64,000 nucleotides of DNA, from positions 372,001-436,000 of the forward strand of contig KV748255.1 of the NCBI GenBank assembly GCA_001692895.1. The letters run 5' to 3'. Positions 31,161-42,059 of this stretch are shown here, piece after piece. The notes beneath the pieces were generated by a model that did no database searches, was not told where the DNA came from, and saw only the letters and a list, made by a program, of their open reading frames with translations. The stretch is from Cenococcum geophilum 1.58. Taxonomy: Eukaryota; Ascomycota; Dothideomycetes; Gloniales; Gloniaceae. How positions within the stretch are numbered: the first letter of the stretch is position 1; every line of letters starts with the position of its first letter. A program made the position numbers and the translations under genes.

Positions 31161-34100
31161 ATGGGCGACACTAATAATACCGAAATGGCCGAAACCTAAA
31201 AACCCCGCGACGTTTTTATAGACCTCTTTATAGAAATATACCCCAATATCGCATAGACAATCCGCCGCTCCCTACTATACCCTAAGACCTTTAAGCCTAG
31301 CAAAGCTTACCTTACCCTTATTAACTATACCAACGAGTTCCTTAATAATATTAAAGTAGGACTATAGTGTATATATAATATAAACACCGCTAATAAGAAA
31401 GCTAACGAAAACCTTAGTGCCCTTATCGCTTTTTAGACAGGAACTATTAACTCTTAGGTAGAGACTATTACCGTTCTAAAACAATTAACCCCTATAATAA
31501 CGGTAGTAACCTAGCAGAAAAAACGGAGATCTAAAGACCCACCAATATTTAGTGGAAAAGGCACCCCACTAGAATAATAAGCTAATTTTAAAACCTAGTA
31601 TATTAAGATTAAGAGAGTCTTCAACTAGGACTAAGATTACTTTAATATAGTTTAGTCCTAGATCCTTTATATCTTGGATATACTAAAGGATAAGGCCTAT
31701 AAGTTTATTAAGTAGGGCCTAGAGCTTATATATAAGAACCTAAACAATATATCTACGTAGAAATGACCTACTAAGGAAGATATGCTTAAAGACCTTACTG
31801 CCTACTATAAGGTCCTTAATATAACCTAGGTTATAAAGAATAAGCTTAACTATTTCCTCTAGGGCGAGCGTAATTACTAGTCCTAGAAGGGAGAGCTTAA
31901 TAAGCTAATAGTCCGCGCTAAGAAGATAGATAAATAGAAGGTAGACCTACTCTAAAAGTTTATCTTTCTAAAGATAGAAGAGCTAGTACTTAGACTTACC
32001 TATAAAATTAATAACAGCGACTATATAGGTTGGAGTAAGTAGATGGATATATTCGCTAAGAACCTTGTGAACTATATACACCAAGCCAACCTTAAGAAGA
32101 ACGCTAACTACCGCCTACCTACCTAAGCCCTTGCCCCTATATTAACCCCGACCCTAGTAGTAACTAGAAAACCTATAAACCTTAATAAAATTATAGACAC
32201 GGAGCGTAAGCGCCGTATTAATAATAGACTGTGCCTTGCCTATAGCCTACCTAGCCACTAGAAGGATGCCTATAACCCTACTAAGATAGTAAACCTAGTC
32301 CTAATACTACCCCGTTAAATAACGCGAACTAATAACCGTAGACGTGGTAACTGTGAAGTCTATTATAGACGCGGCAACCGCGGAGCCTATTATGGCCGCA
32401 GCGGATAACCCCCCCCCTTTAACCCTATAGCTTAGTTACTCTAAACTATACCTTATATAGGAGCCTAACCCGTTAATAACGCCTAGTATTGATAACTTCG
32501 CGCTAGCAAATATAAACACAGCTACATTATTGGCGAGGTATTATCTTTCTATACCCTAACTAAAACTAAGACTAATACCGCTAGCTAGATAGACACTAGA
32601 CTACCCTACTAAGACAGCCCTATACCCTAGTTGTTAAAAGGTAAACCCTTAGACTAAGTTGCGTCTAAGGGTCTAAACTATATAAGGAGGAAGACGAGAA
32701 GATTAGGTCCCTGTTACTAGATTAATTAGTCCTTTTTATTAGTAAACTGCTACTTAATCTTAGATTAGTAAATAGTAATAAGAAATTAATCCTTATTTAA
32801 ACCTAACTCTCCTTATTATATACCCTATACCCCTAAGTTTATATTAATATAGTAAGCCTAGTGGACTCCGGTAGTACTATAATGGCATTTACTAACGTAG
32901 AGTCTATTATAAGAAAGTATAATATTATAACTAAGAAGCTGCTGGCACCTAGGCTACTGCGCCTTATAGATAGCATCCCAACTTTGCTTATTACGGACTA
33001 CTTTACTACCTAAATATTAATCGGCCTCTATACTAAAGCTATGCTCTTTTTTATTACTAAACTCTCGCCTACTACCCTAATTATCCTAGATATACCCTAG
33101 CTTTAGAAGTATAAGCCCCGTCTTAGCTTTAGGAAACTTAAGATCTACTTTAACTTAGACTACTACTCTAGGCACTACCTCCTATAGGGGATAACTGACG
33201 TTAGTAGGGATACCCTATATAAATACTTAGCACTATTAAGCCTAGTGCCTAAGACTATATATAAAGCCCTAATAGTAAAAGACGTTCTTAATAAAGGGGA
33301 GCCTATATAGCTGCAAAGAAACGAGATAGTAGAAGACTGGACTACCCTAGCACTTAAGATTAAAATAATAGGCTAGCCAGCCCTGCCGGGACTAAGGAAG
33401 AAGGTCTGCTTTATGCTGCTACTACTAAGAATCTAACCCTAACCTAAGTACTATTTAAACCCTAGCCGCCTAGCCTAATACCTAAAACTAAGCTATATGC
33501 TATATACGTATACTACAGCTCGCGTTATAGTAAGGACTGGCTATAGAACTACTAAGACCCGGATAATAGAAACCGCGCCACCGTAATACCTAACCTTATA
33601 CCTATCTCCCGCGCATACTATATAGGGCCGCTGCCTTATTTCCGCCCCCCTGGGCTAACTAAGCTATATTAGCCTAGCTATGGCACTAGAGAACTAGATA
33701 CGCCCTAACCTAGACAATATTAAATGCACTTATACTATTAATTTTACCTAGTTCTGTAAATAAAAAGACGTAAAAGTAATAAGGATTTATATAGCGGAGT
33801 TAGTAGAACTAGTTAAATAAGATAAGCACCGATAGCTGCTTAAAGAGCTGCCTATAGGCCTAATAGAAGTACTAAACCTATTAGAAAGGTCTTTCCGCTG
33901 GTTAGTGGAAGGCGACTATATAATAAAGGAAGCCTGTAAAGTGCTCCCCCCTTATTTTTATAACTTTTTTAAAACAAATTTAAAAACTAAACCTGAGCTT
34001 TTACGTTAGAAGATAGTTAACACTAATATTAAAGAATTCCTAAAAGGCAAACTAGGATTAACCCGTAAAAATATTCTATAGCGCCTACTAAAGGAGTTTA

Positions 34101-37100
34101 GTAAATATATTAAGCACTTTCTCCCTAAAAATGTAGATAAGCTGCCCCCTTACTAACTATAGGACTATAAAATTAAGATTACCCCCGGAAACTAGGCCCT
34201 ATACTATAAAAATAGACCACTCTTACCTACTAAACTTAGGTGTGTAAAGAAGTGGATTAATAAGATACTGGATAAGGGTTTTATCCGCGAATTAACCTTA
34301 CCAGCTGCTATACTACTCCTCCTTACTACTAAGCCTGGCGGTAGTATATAAATCTATTATAACTACTAAGGCCTAAATATAGTTACTATTAAGAATTAAT
34401 ACCTACTACTACTAATCCGCAAGATACTTGACGCACTCTATAGTACTAAGTACTTTACTAAACTTAATATAATTACTACGTTTAACCGGATCCGAATTAC
34501 GGAGGGCTATAAGTGGCTTATAGTATTTATTACCCGGTTTAGACTCTATAAAATGCTAGTTATACTATTTAGCCTTTATAACGCATCCGCTATATTCTAG
34601 AACTATATTAACTATATTCTATATAACGCCCTTAATAACTATTATACTATATACCTTAATGACGTCCTTATCTTTTCTAAAACACGCGCCGAGTATACTA
34701 AGTATATAAATAAAGTTATCTAAAGACTTAGCAACACTAGACTTTAGATTAATATTAATAAGTCTAAGTTCTACTCTACTAAAATAAAATACCTTAGCTT
34801 AATTATTTTAACTAATAGCATGACTATAGACCCTAAAAAGGTATAGGCCTTATAGGAATAAAAGGACCCGACATTAATTAAAGAACTATAATAATTTCTC
34901 GGCTTCGCGAACTTCTACTAATAATTTATCTAAGGCTACTCTGTTATCGCTATACCTATAACAAAACTTCTAAAGAAGGATATTAGATGGCTATAGGGAC
35001 TAGAATAAGCTAAATCGTTTAAGGCCCTTAAGGGAGCCTTTACTTTAGCACTAGTACTAGCATACTATAACTATATAAAGAAAACAGTAGTAAAGATAGA
35101 TATATTAAATTAGGCTTCTAGCAGAGTCCTTTCCTAGTATAATAATAACGGAAAATTAAGACTGGTCGCATTCTTCTCCGTAAAGCACTTTGCGCTAGAG
35201 TATAACTATAAGATCTATAATAAAGAACTCTTAGCTATTATTAAGGCTTTAGAGGAATAGCGTCCTAAGCTATAAGGGACTAAGGAGCTATTTAAAATTA
35301 TTACCGACTATAAGAACCTATAGACGTTTATAACTACTAAGCAGCTAAACTAGCACTAAGTCTAATAGGTAGAGTTCCTTTTATAGTTTAACTTTATAAT
35401 TATATATAGACCTAGTAATAAAGCTACACTCCCTAATACCCTAAGCCGGCTACTAGGAATAAGGCCTAAGGATACTAATAATAAACGCCTCTACTACTAA
35501 GCCTAAGTCATTATACCGCCCTAAAAAGTTAACCCTATAATATTAGAAGAATTATTATATAAGTCCCGTAACTCTAATAATGTAGAGTTTATAGCCGCTC
35601 TAGACCCTAAAATAGCTAAAAAGTTATTAAATAAGTTAATTTGGCTGGGATACCAGGAGAATAAACTTATAAGAGATATAGTGGCAGCCCTATATAATTA
35701 GAAAGCTCGCTATTAGCTAAAGAAGATTAGGAAATTACTCTATTATAATAAGTTAGAATATAGTATTATTAACAGATAGATTTACTTTCGCTAACGTCTC
35801 TTCGTCCCTAACGCTCTAAACCTCCGCCTAGAAGTTACCTATTACTCTTATAGTAGCGGCCCCACTAATTACCCTAGCTAGGTTAAGACTCTTAACCTCT
35901 TAAATTAAATATACTAGTAGCTAGGAATCTCCTAGTTTACGGCTACCTTTATTAAAGACTGTGCCCTATACTTTTACACTAAAACCCCCTATTTTACCCC
36001 GCCTGGTTTCCTAAAGCTACTAAAATTACCTACCTACCCATAGACTAATATCTTAATTAACTATATTATAACACTACTGGTATACTAATGCTACGGTAAA
36101 GTATATAAATATATCCTTATTATTATAGACCGCCTAATTAAAATATAATACTTTATTTTAGTAATAGGACTCTTAATAGAGGAGCTAGTTAATGGCTTTA
36201 TTAATAACGTATATAAGCTCTATAGTATACTAAGTATAATTATCTCTAATTGCGGCATATAATTTATTAGCGACTTTTAGCAATAACTAAGTAAACGCCT
36301 TAAGATAACCTTATAACTAAGCTTAGCCTAGCACCTAAAAATAGACGGCTAAACCGAAATTATTAACGCTACCATAAATAAATACCTTTATGCTTTTATT
36401 AGCTTTATATAGGATAACTAGGTTAACTACCTATTACTTACTAAGTTTACTATAAATAACTAAGTTAACGAGAGTATAGGCATCTCCCCGTTTTTTATAA
36501 ACTATAGCTTTAACCCTTACCTTAGAATTAAGCCTACTAGCCCCTATCTACTAACACTATTAATATAAGTAAAGAAGGAGTTCTTTTATATAGACTCTAT
36601 GGCCAACCGCTTTAAGCGGATATTAATATAGCTTAAGGCCCTAGCCCGGATTTTATAGTAACGCTATAAAGATAATACTAATACCTATAGGGATAAAAGC
36701 GTGTTATTCTATAAAGGCAATATAGTTATAGTTAGCTTAGAAAATATAAAGATAAATAGACCTAAGAAAAAATGGGATAATAAATGGGACGGCCCGTACC
36801 CCGTACTCGTAGTATACTAAGGGGTAGTTATAGTAGACCTCCTAGACTATATTTGAGTAAATAAATCCTTTTATATATCTAAGGTCCGCCTTTAGGCTGC
36901 TAAAGAGATCCCTAGCTAAGTAAATATTAATACTATAGAGTGTTATAATATACAAGGATAAGTAGTAGAAAAAGATAATAATAGCAATATAGAAGATAAA
37001 TAGGAGTTTAAGAAAATCCTTAATATATATAACGAAGACCCCTAGGGCCTAACTTATAAGATTAAATAGAAATATTATAAGGATATAACCTAGTAGCTAA

Positions 37101-37140
37101 AAAAGACTTAAAGGGTTATAAATAAGCTATATAGCGCTTC
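31161..37140 (+). pseudogene. Gag-pol-chromodomain relic of element C1
   Basis: Gag begins at ATG 31161 (MGDTNNTEMAET then a RIP-type stop). A CCHC zinc knuckle is legible at 32232-32273, but with two Cys turned to Tyr (C-x2-Y-x4-H-x4-Y). The protease motif DSG is at 32864-32872, within VDSGSTIMAFTNVE. RT (about 34,230-34,900) has YFTKLNIITTFNRIRI and YLND for YLDD at 34652-34663. RNase H (about 35,050-35,480) includes [14 protein letters not shown]. Integrase (about 35,600-36,800) includes IIDRLIKI and ends in VYISKVRL-like sequence (FYISKVRL). A chromodomain follows at about 37,010-37,140 (GLTYKIK then KYYKDIT), the feature that defines chromoviruses. Many in-frame stops make it non-functional. 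Confidence 0.9.
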
Positions 37141-37256
37141 TATAAGCAACACCCTAAGAAGCTAAAACCCCTAGACTAGGCACAAGATAAGGAAAAGTTA
37201 CGTTAAGGTTGCGGTTAACCACCGTATTAAAATTTGTAGTGGTTAAGATATTATAG

Positions 37257-37279
37257 AACTTTAACCGGCGGTTAAAGTT
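37257..37279. repeat. 23-bp palindrome, copy in C1
   Basis: AACTTTAACCG/CGGTTAAAGTT around GCG, in the 3' untranslated part between the chromodomain and the 3' LTR. An unmutated match to the copy in element A. Confidence 0.75.
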
Positions 37280-37331
37280 GTCTAATTAGCTAAAATTCTC
37301 GCCAAGAAACGCTACGCGGATTGATTTGGGT

Positions 37332-37448
37332 GGTAGTGTAGAGTTTTGCCGACCTTACTTACTAAACTAACTAATTAGGATTTTCCATGCCCGGTATAGA
37401 AAATCGCCATTAGCTTGGTTAAAGGCGGTAAGCGGAACTAATATCTTT
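37332..37448 (+). repeat. Hairpin module copy in C1
   Basis: About 117 bp with core 37379-37405: arms GATTTTCCAT/ATAGAAAATC (one mispair, a G-to-A type change) around GCCCGGT. Flanks CTAATTAG and CGCCATTAGCTTGGTTAA are shared with the other copies. It lies between the 23-bp palindrome and the 3' LTR. Confidence 0.8.
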
Positions 37449-37539
37449 GCGGTAAAAAAAAATTGGCAACCCTATATACTGCCTATTTTTAAGTTATCTA
37501 TTTAGTTTAGGGACCAAACCATCTAGGGGAAAGGAGTAC

Positions 37540-37726
37540 TATTACGGTACTAACCTAACATATACTGTTTTATACTGTCTTATACTGTTCCCTACTATTA
37601 GCTAGCCCACTACTAGCGACTTGGCGGCTGGCCCTACTATTTATATATAATACCCCCTTTCTACCTTCTTCCCCTCTTTATACTATAACGTAGTTATTTA
37701 GTCTACTTCATTGCAGCACTATAATA
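37540..37726 (+). repeat. 3' LTR of element C1
   Basis: 187-bp direct repeat of 30809-30995, ending just before ATTGT. Confidence 0.92.
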
Positions 37727-40700
37727 ATTGTCTTTACATGGCATTGCTCCTAATAGCTTATTATTATTTTATAATTTAGCTTTTTTACTTAGTGCGTTAG
37801 CTCTTGTATTTTTGGTTCCCTTAGTATACTAAATTTTAAAATAGTATTCTATAAGCATCTCCACCTATTTAACTTATCTCTAATTAAGTTCTTTTATTAT
37901 TAGGAGCCTTATTAGGTTCTTATAATCTATTTTAACTATAAATAGTTTTTTTAAATGCCTTATAAGAATGCTCTTTATTTCTTAAATACTATAACTATAC
38001 TTAATAACTCCTTGTTATAGATATTATAGTTTAACTCTAGTAGTGTTATCTTTTAACTATAGTATGTTATAAGATGTTATACGTTTCTATACTTCTATAG
38101 TAAGTATACTCCTAGTATAAAGTTTAATATATCTATTTTTATAACTATTTCTAGTCCTAGTTAGTAGATTTTAAGAATTAGTTCCTAGGTAAATAATTTC
38201 TTAAATTCCTTAAACAACTTCTTTTATTCTTTGTTCTATACCTATAATTTCTCTTTTTTTATAAGACTAGTAAATAGTTTAATATTCTTTAACGATTATA
38301 TTATAAACCTTCTAAAATAGTTATAAAACCTTAAGAATAACCTTAACTATATTACGTTCTCTAGTTTTTACTAACTTACTATAGCTTTAATCTTCCCTAG
38401 GCCTATACTAAAATAACCTAGTTTAATAATAAATCTAATATAATCTGTTTTCCTTATAAAGAGCTTATATTTTTTAATTGCTACTAGCATATATTCTTCT
38501 TATAGTCTCTTTAAAACCTATTTAACGTATTCTCTATACTCTTCCTTAGTTATTAAGTAGATAATAATATTGTTAAGGTATACCATAATAAACTTATTAA
38601 AGTATTCTTCTAATATACTATTAATTCGCTTTTAAAACGTTACTAGTATATTTATAAGTCTAAATTTTATAACTAATAGCTTATATAGTCCTTTCTTTAA
38701 CCTAAAGGCTACCTTTTATTTATTGCCTTCCTTAATTCTAATCTAATAGTATACCTATTTTAGATCTATCTTTATAAAGATTTACGCGTTACCTATTTAA
38801 TTCTAAATTTTGCTAATTAAGGGTAAAGGATACCTATCCTTTCTAATAATACTATTTAACTATTTATAGTTAATATATAGCCTAAGTTTTCTATTCTTCT
38901 TAGGTATAAACAATACTAGATATCCTACTAATAACTATAATGGTTTAATATATCCCTTTTATAAGTTTTCTTAGATAAACTCTTTAAGTACTTTTAACTC
39001 TTCTTTAGTTTATAGATTAAAAAGAACTTTAAACTTATTTTTAGCTCCAATTCTATTTTATAGTCCTATACTATATACTTTACTAGCTTTTTACTTTTTA
39101 GGCTCTATAGTTTCTTACCATACTTATAGTATCTCTTTAGTACGTAACCTAACCCTTTTTTAGTTTTTTTTATATATCGCTCTAACCTAGTACTATACTA
39201 ACTTAGTTGCTATACGTCTCTTGCGTTATTAAGTATTTTTAATATTAACTTAACCTATAACCTAATTAATCTTTAGATTATATTCCTGTAACTAAGGTAT
39301 ACCTAATACTGCCTTATCCTGCTATAATAGTAGGATATTAAAAGATATCTTAATTTATTTCCCTTTAATAGTTATCTAAATAGGTCCTATTTTAAGAGTA
39401 ATAATACCTCCTCTATAGGCTATTAGATCTCCTAAAAATTTAACTAATAGATAAGGGCGCTTCTTTTATCTATAAGGTAGTCCCATCCGTTTTATTACTG
39501 CTAGTAAGATATAGTTTTTTATTACTCTACTATCTATTAATGCCTTAAACTACTAATCTTACTAATTAACTTATAAATTTAGGTGTTGTCTTTAAATTCC
39601 TTTAAGGGTCTAAGGCTTTACTACTGGCTCCCTCTAGTTCTATAGGCCTTATCTTTTCCTAACTATTAGCTACTTAATTCGGTTATACTTAGCTCGCTCT
39701 TTTGCTAATACCTAGTTCACTTTTTATTCTTAATATACTATAAATACGTATTTTTTACATACTCCTACTATTATTATCCGTTTAAGCATTCTTTTATAAG
39801 GAATCTTTTTAGTTAAAGTATTAAGTTATCTAACTCTTGAACTTCTACTAGATGCTAGCTATGTATATACCTAGTATTTTTATACTATCGCTTATCTAGC
39901 GCCTAATATATTCTTATAGGGTACTTCTTATTTTTCTTTTTAGGGTTTTTATATATATTGCATTTATTATCTATATATACGATCTATACTAATATATAAT
40001 ATACTAAGTGTTTTAGGTTAACTGTTAGCTTATCTTTATCCTTAAGTTTAAACCTTTATCTAGCTAATTTAAACGCTAGTCTTTTATTTATAGGTACTAT
40101 AATTTACCTCTTACTTCTCTAGCCCTCTAATCTTTCTTCTAGATTTTTTAACGTTATAATTAATGCTCCTTTAATGTGACTTATACGTTTCTCTGTAATT
40201 GCTTAGTCTTAAATAACTTTTTTATCTAGCCATATATAAAAATTTCCCCACTTATTATTATATCGCCGCCTATACCACTTTAAGTATAGCTCTATAAGCG
40301 TATACGGTCTATCTATAAGGAAATATCTTATTATTACTACATTATTGCAACCTTTAGTATGCCGTTCTTTAAATCTAGTTAGAACCCCTAGGTCCTCCTC
40401 TTATTCTAGTTCTTTAAGCTATTTTACTCTTAGCGTACCTACTCTAGGCTTATTAGTAATTCTTTATATTGGTATTCTAATCCTTAGTCTACCTAGTATT
40501 CTTAATCCTTAGTAACCTCTTTATTCTTACCACACTTTAATTTAATTCTTAAATCCTTTTTAATCTTCTCCTAGTTTACGTCTAGCCATAGAATCCTCTA
40601 GATCCGTAAACTTTATAATTATAGTATTACTTGCTTAACTCTAAGGCTAAATACTTTGTTTACCTGTTATAGGTATCCTTATTTATTTATTAAAATCTTA

Positions 40701-41509
40701 GCCCCTAGGGATCTTTAGTCCTAGCTAGCTTTTTTCTTAAGCTAAGCTCCTGCCTTAGCCTAACTAGGCTTTATTTAATTCTTGTCCGGTCTTTAAAGTC
40801 TTAAATTCCTAAGAATTTTCTTCCTATACTTATTCGTTTTCCTTTAAACTAAGCTACTACTCTACTCTATTAGTTTTGTCTATTATAGGTCCTTAAGCGT
40901 ATCTTATTTTATCTTAAGAATCTTAAGCCTTAGCCTTTTGCCTTTATTAAGTGCTAAAGTAGTTCGCTATCTTACTACTCTTACGTTTTATAAAGTAATA
41001 GATATTATATCTAATAGAGTCTTAATCCCTATTGTTGATCCTTCCTCTATTATAACTTCTCTAAGATCTATATACTCCTAGTAAGCTGCCTTTATTGCTT
41101 TATTATTGCTAAATATTTCACCTATATTAGATTTATCGTCTTTAATATCCGATCTATGTAATAGTTTATTAGTTTCTTTAAACTCTAATAATTTTGGCTC
41201 CTATTGCCAGTAGCTTACGCTATATTTAGTATATTTATAAATTTGGTATATATTATTATAATAAAATGTAAAACTTTTAATTAAAAACTTTTTGGTTCCT
41301 TATCCCTTACACTAATAGGGTTTATAAAAAGGTGGTCTGTACGAGAGAATACTAAAATTAATCTGCATAAGTATTAAAGCTTTAAATAATTAATATTCGT
41401 ATATACAAGCTTATTCCTTAGTATTAAGTTAATTAATATGTTCCTGTTAGCAGCCTCCTTCTTTATAAAGCGGAATTTAACAAAGTTAATAGCTAAAACG
41501 AGTCCTTGG
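37727..41509 (-). pseudogene. Element D, piece 3: RNase H, RT, protease and gag
   Basis: Minus-strand relic. From right to left: a gag-like charged region (about 41,300-39,900; fragment KETNKLLHRSDIKDDKSNIG). Then a retropepsin-type protease at about 39,545-39,250 (KNYILLAVIKRMGLPYR, LGIPQLQEYNLKI with stops). Then RT at about 38,990-38,400 with YLNN (YLDD mutated, 38580-38569). Then RNase H at about 38,130-37,850 (DILNFILGVYL and YNIYNKELLSI). It adjoins the ATTGT duplication of C1 on the left. On the right it runs towards C2, beyond which the sequence is piggyBac-like, so the 5' end of D must lie close to 41,500. Neither LTR of D was identified with certainty. Confidence 0.75.
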
Positions 41510-41705
41510 TATCACGGTGCTGTAATAAAGTAGACTAAATAACTACATTATGGTATAAAGGGGAGAAGAAGGTAAAAGGGGGTATCGTATACAAATAGTA
41601 GGGCCAGCCGCTAAGGCGCTAGTGGTGGGCTAGCTAATAGTAGGAAATAGTATAAGATAGTACAAGACAGTATAGAATAGTATGCGTTAGGTTAGTGCCG
41701 TGATA
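41510..41705 (-). repeat. 3' LTR of element C2
   Basis: 196 bp, paired with 50508-50703, about 9 bp longer than the C1 LTRs, so C1 and C2 are distinct subfamilies or copies. Confidence 0.9.
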
Positions 41706-41760
41706 GTACTCCCCTTTTTAAAAGAGTTGGTCCCTAAACCGAATAACTTATTCCTACTAT

Positions 41761-41880
41761 AAAGATATTACTTCCGCTTACCGCTCTTAACCAAGCCAAT
41801 AGCGATTTTCTATACTGGGTATAGAAAATCCTAATTAGTTAGTTTAACGAATAAAGTTGGTAGAACTCTATACCGCCACT
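41761..41880 (-). repeat. Hairpin module copy in C2
   Basis: Reverse complement of the C1 copy, core 41804-41830 with perfect 10-bp arms GATTTTCTAT/ATAGAAAATC. It has the same position relative to the element's own coding direction as in C1. Confidence 0.8.
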
Positions 41881-41918
41881 ACATAGCGCTTCTTAGCAGA
41901 AAAACTAACTAATTAGAT

Positions 41919-41941
41919 AACTTTAACTGGCGGTTAAAGTT
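41919..41941. repeat. 23-bp palindrome, copy in C2
   Basis: AACTTTAACTGGCGGTTAAAGTT, one transition from the copies in A and C1, with the TCTAATTAG flank conserved. Confidence 0.75.
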
Positions 41942-42059
41942 CTATAAGATCTTAACTACTATAAATTATCTTTATAGTTAGCTACGGTTTTAGCGTAACT
42001 CTTCCTTATTTTATACCTAGTCTGGGGGTCCTAGCTTCTTAGGGTATTATTTATAAAAC

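Larger units (their letters stand above)
30809..37726 (+). mobile_element. Element C1: complete, RIP-decayed Ty3/gypsy chromovirus, 6,918 bp
   Basis: Two 187-bp LTRs (30809-30995 and 37540-37726), starting TGTTACGG (right copy TATTACGG) and ending GATA/AATA, are flanked by ATTGT (30804-30808 and 37727-37731). Coding is on the plus strand. A polypurine tract (TAGGGGAAAGGAGTAC) directly precedes the right LTR. The element interrupts D between RNase H and integrase. It is the same family as C2 (41510-50703), which lies in the opposite orientation. Confidence 0.93.
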
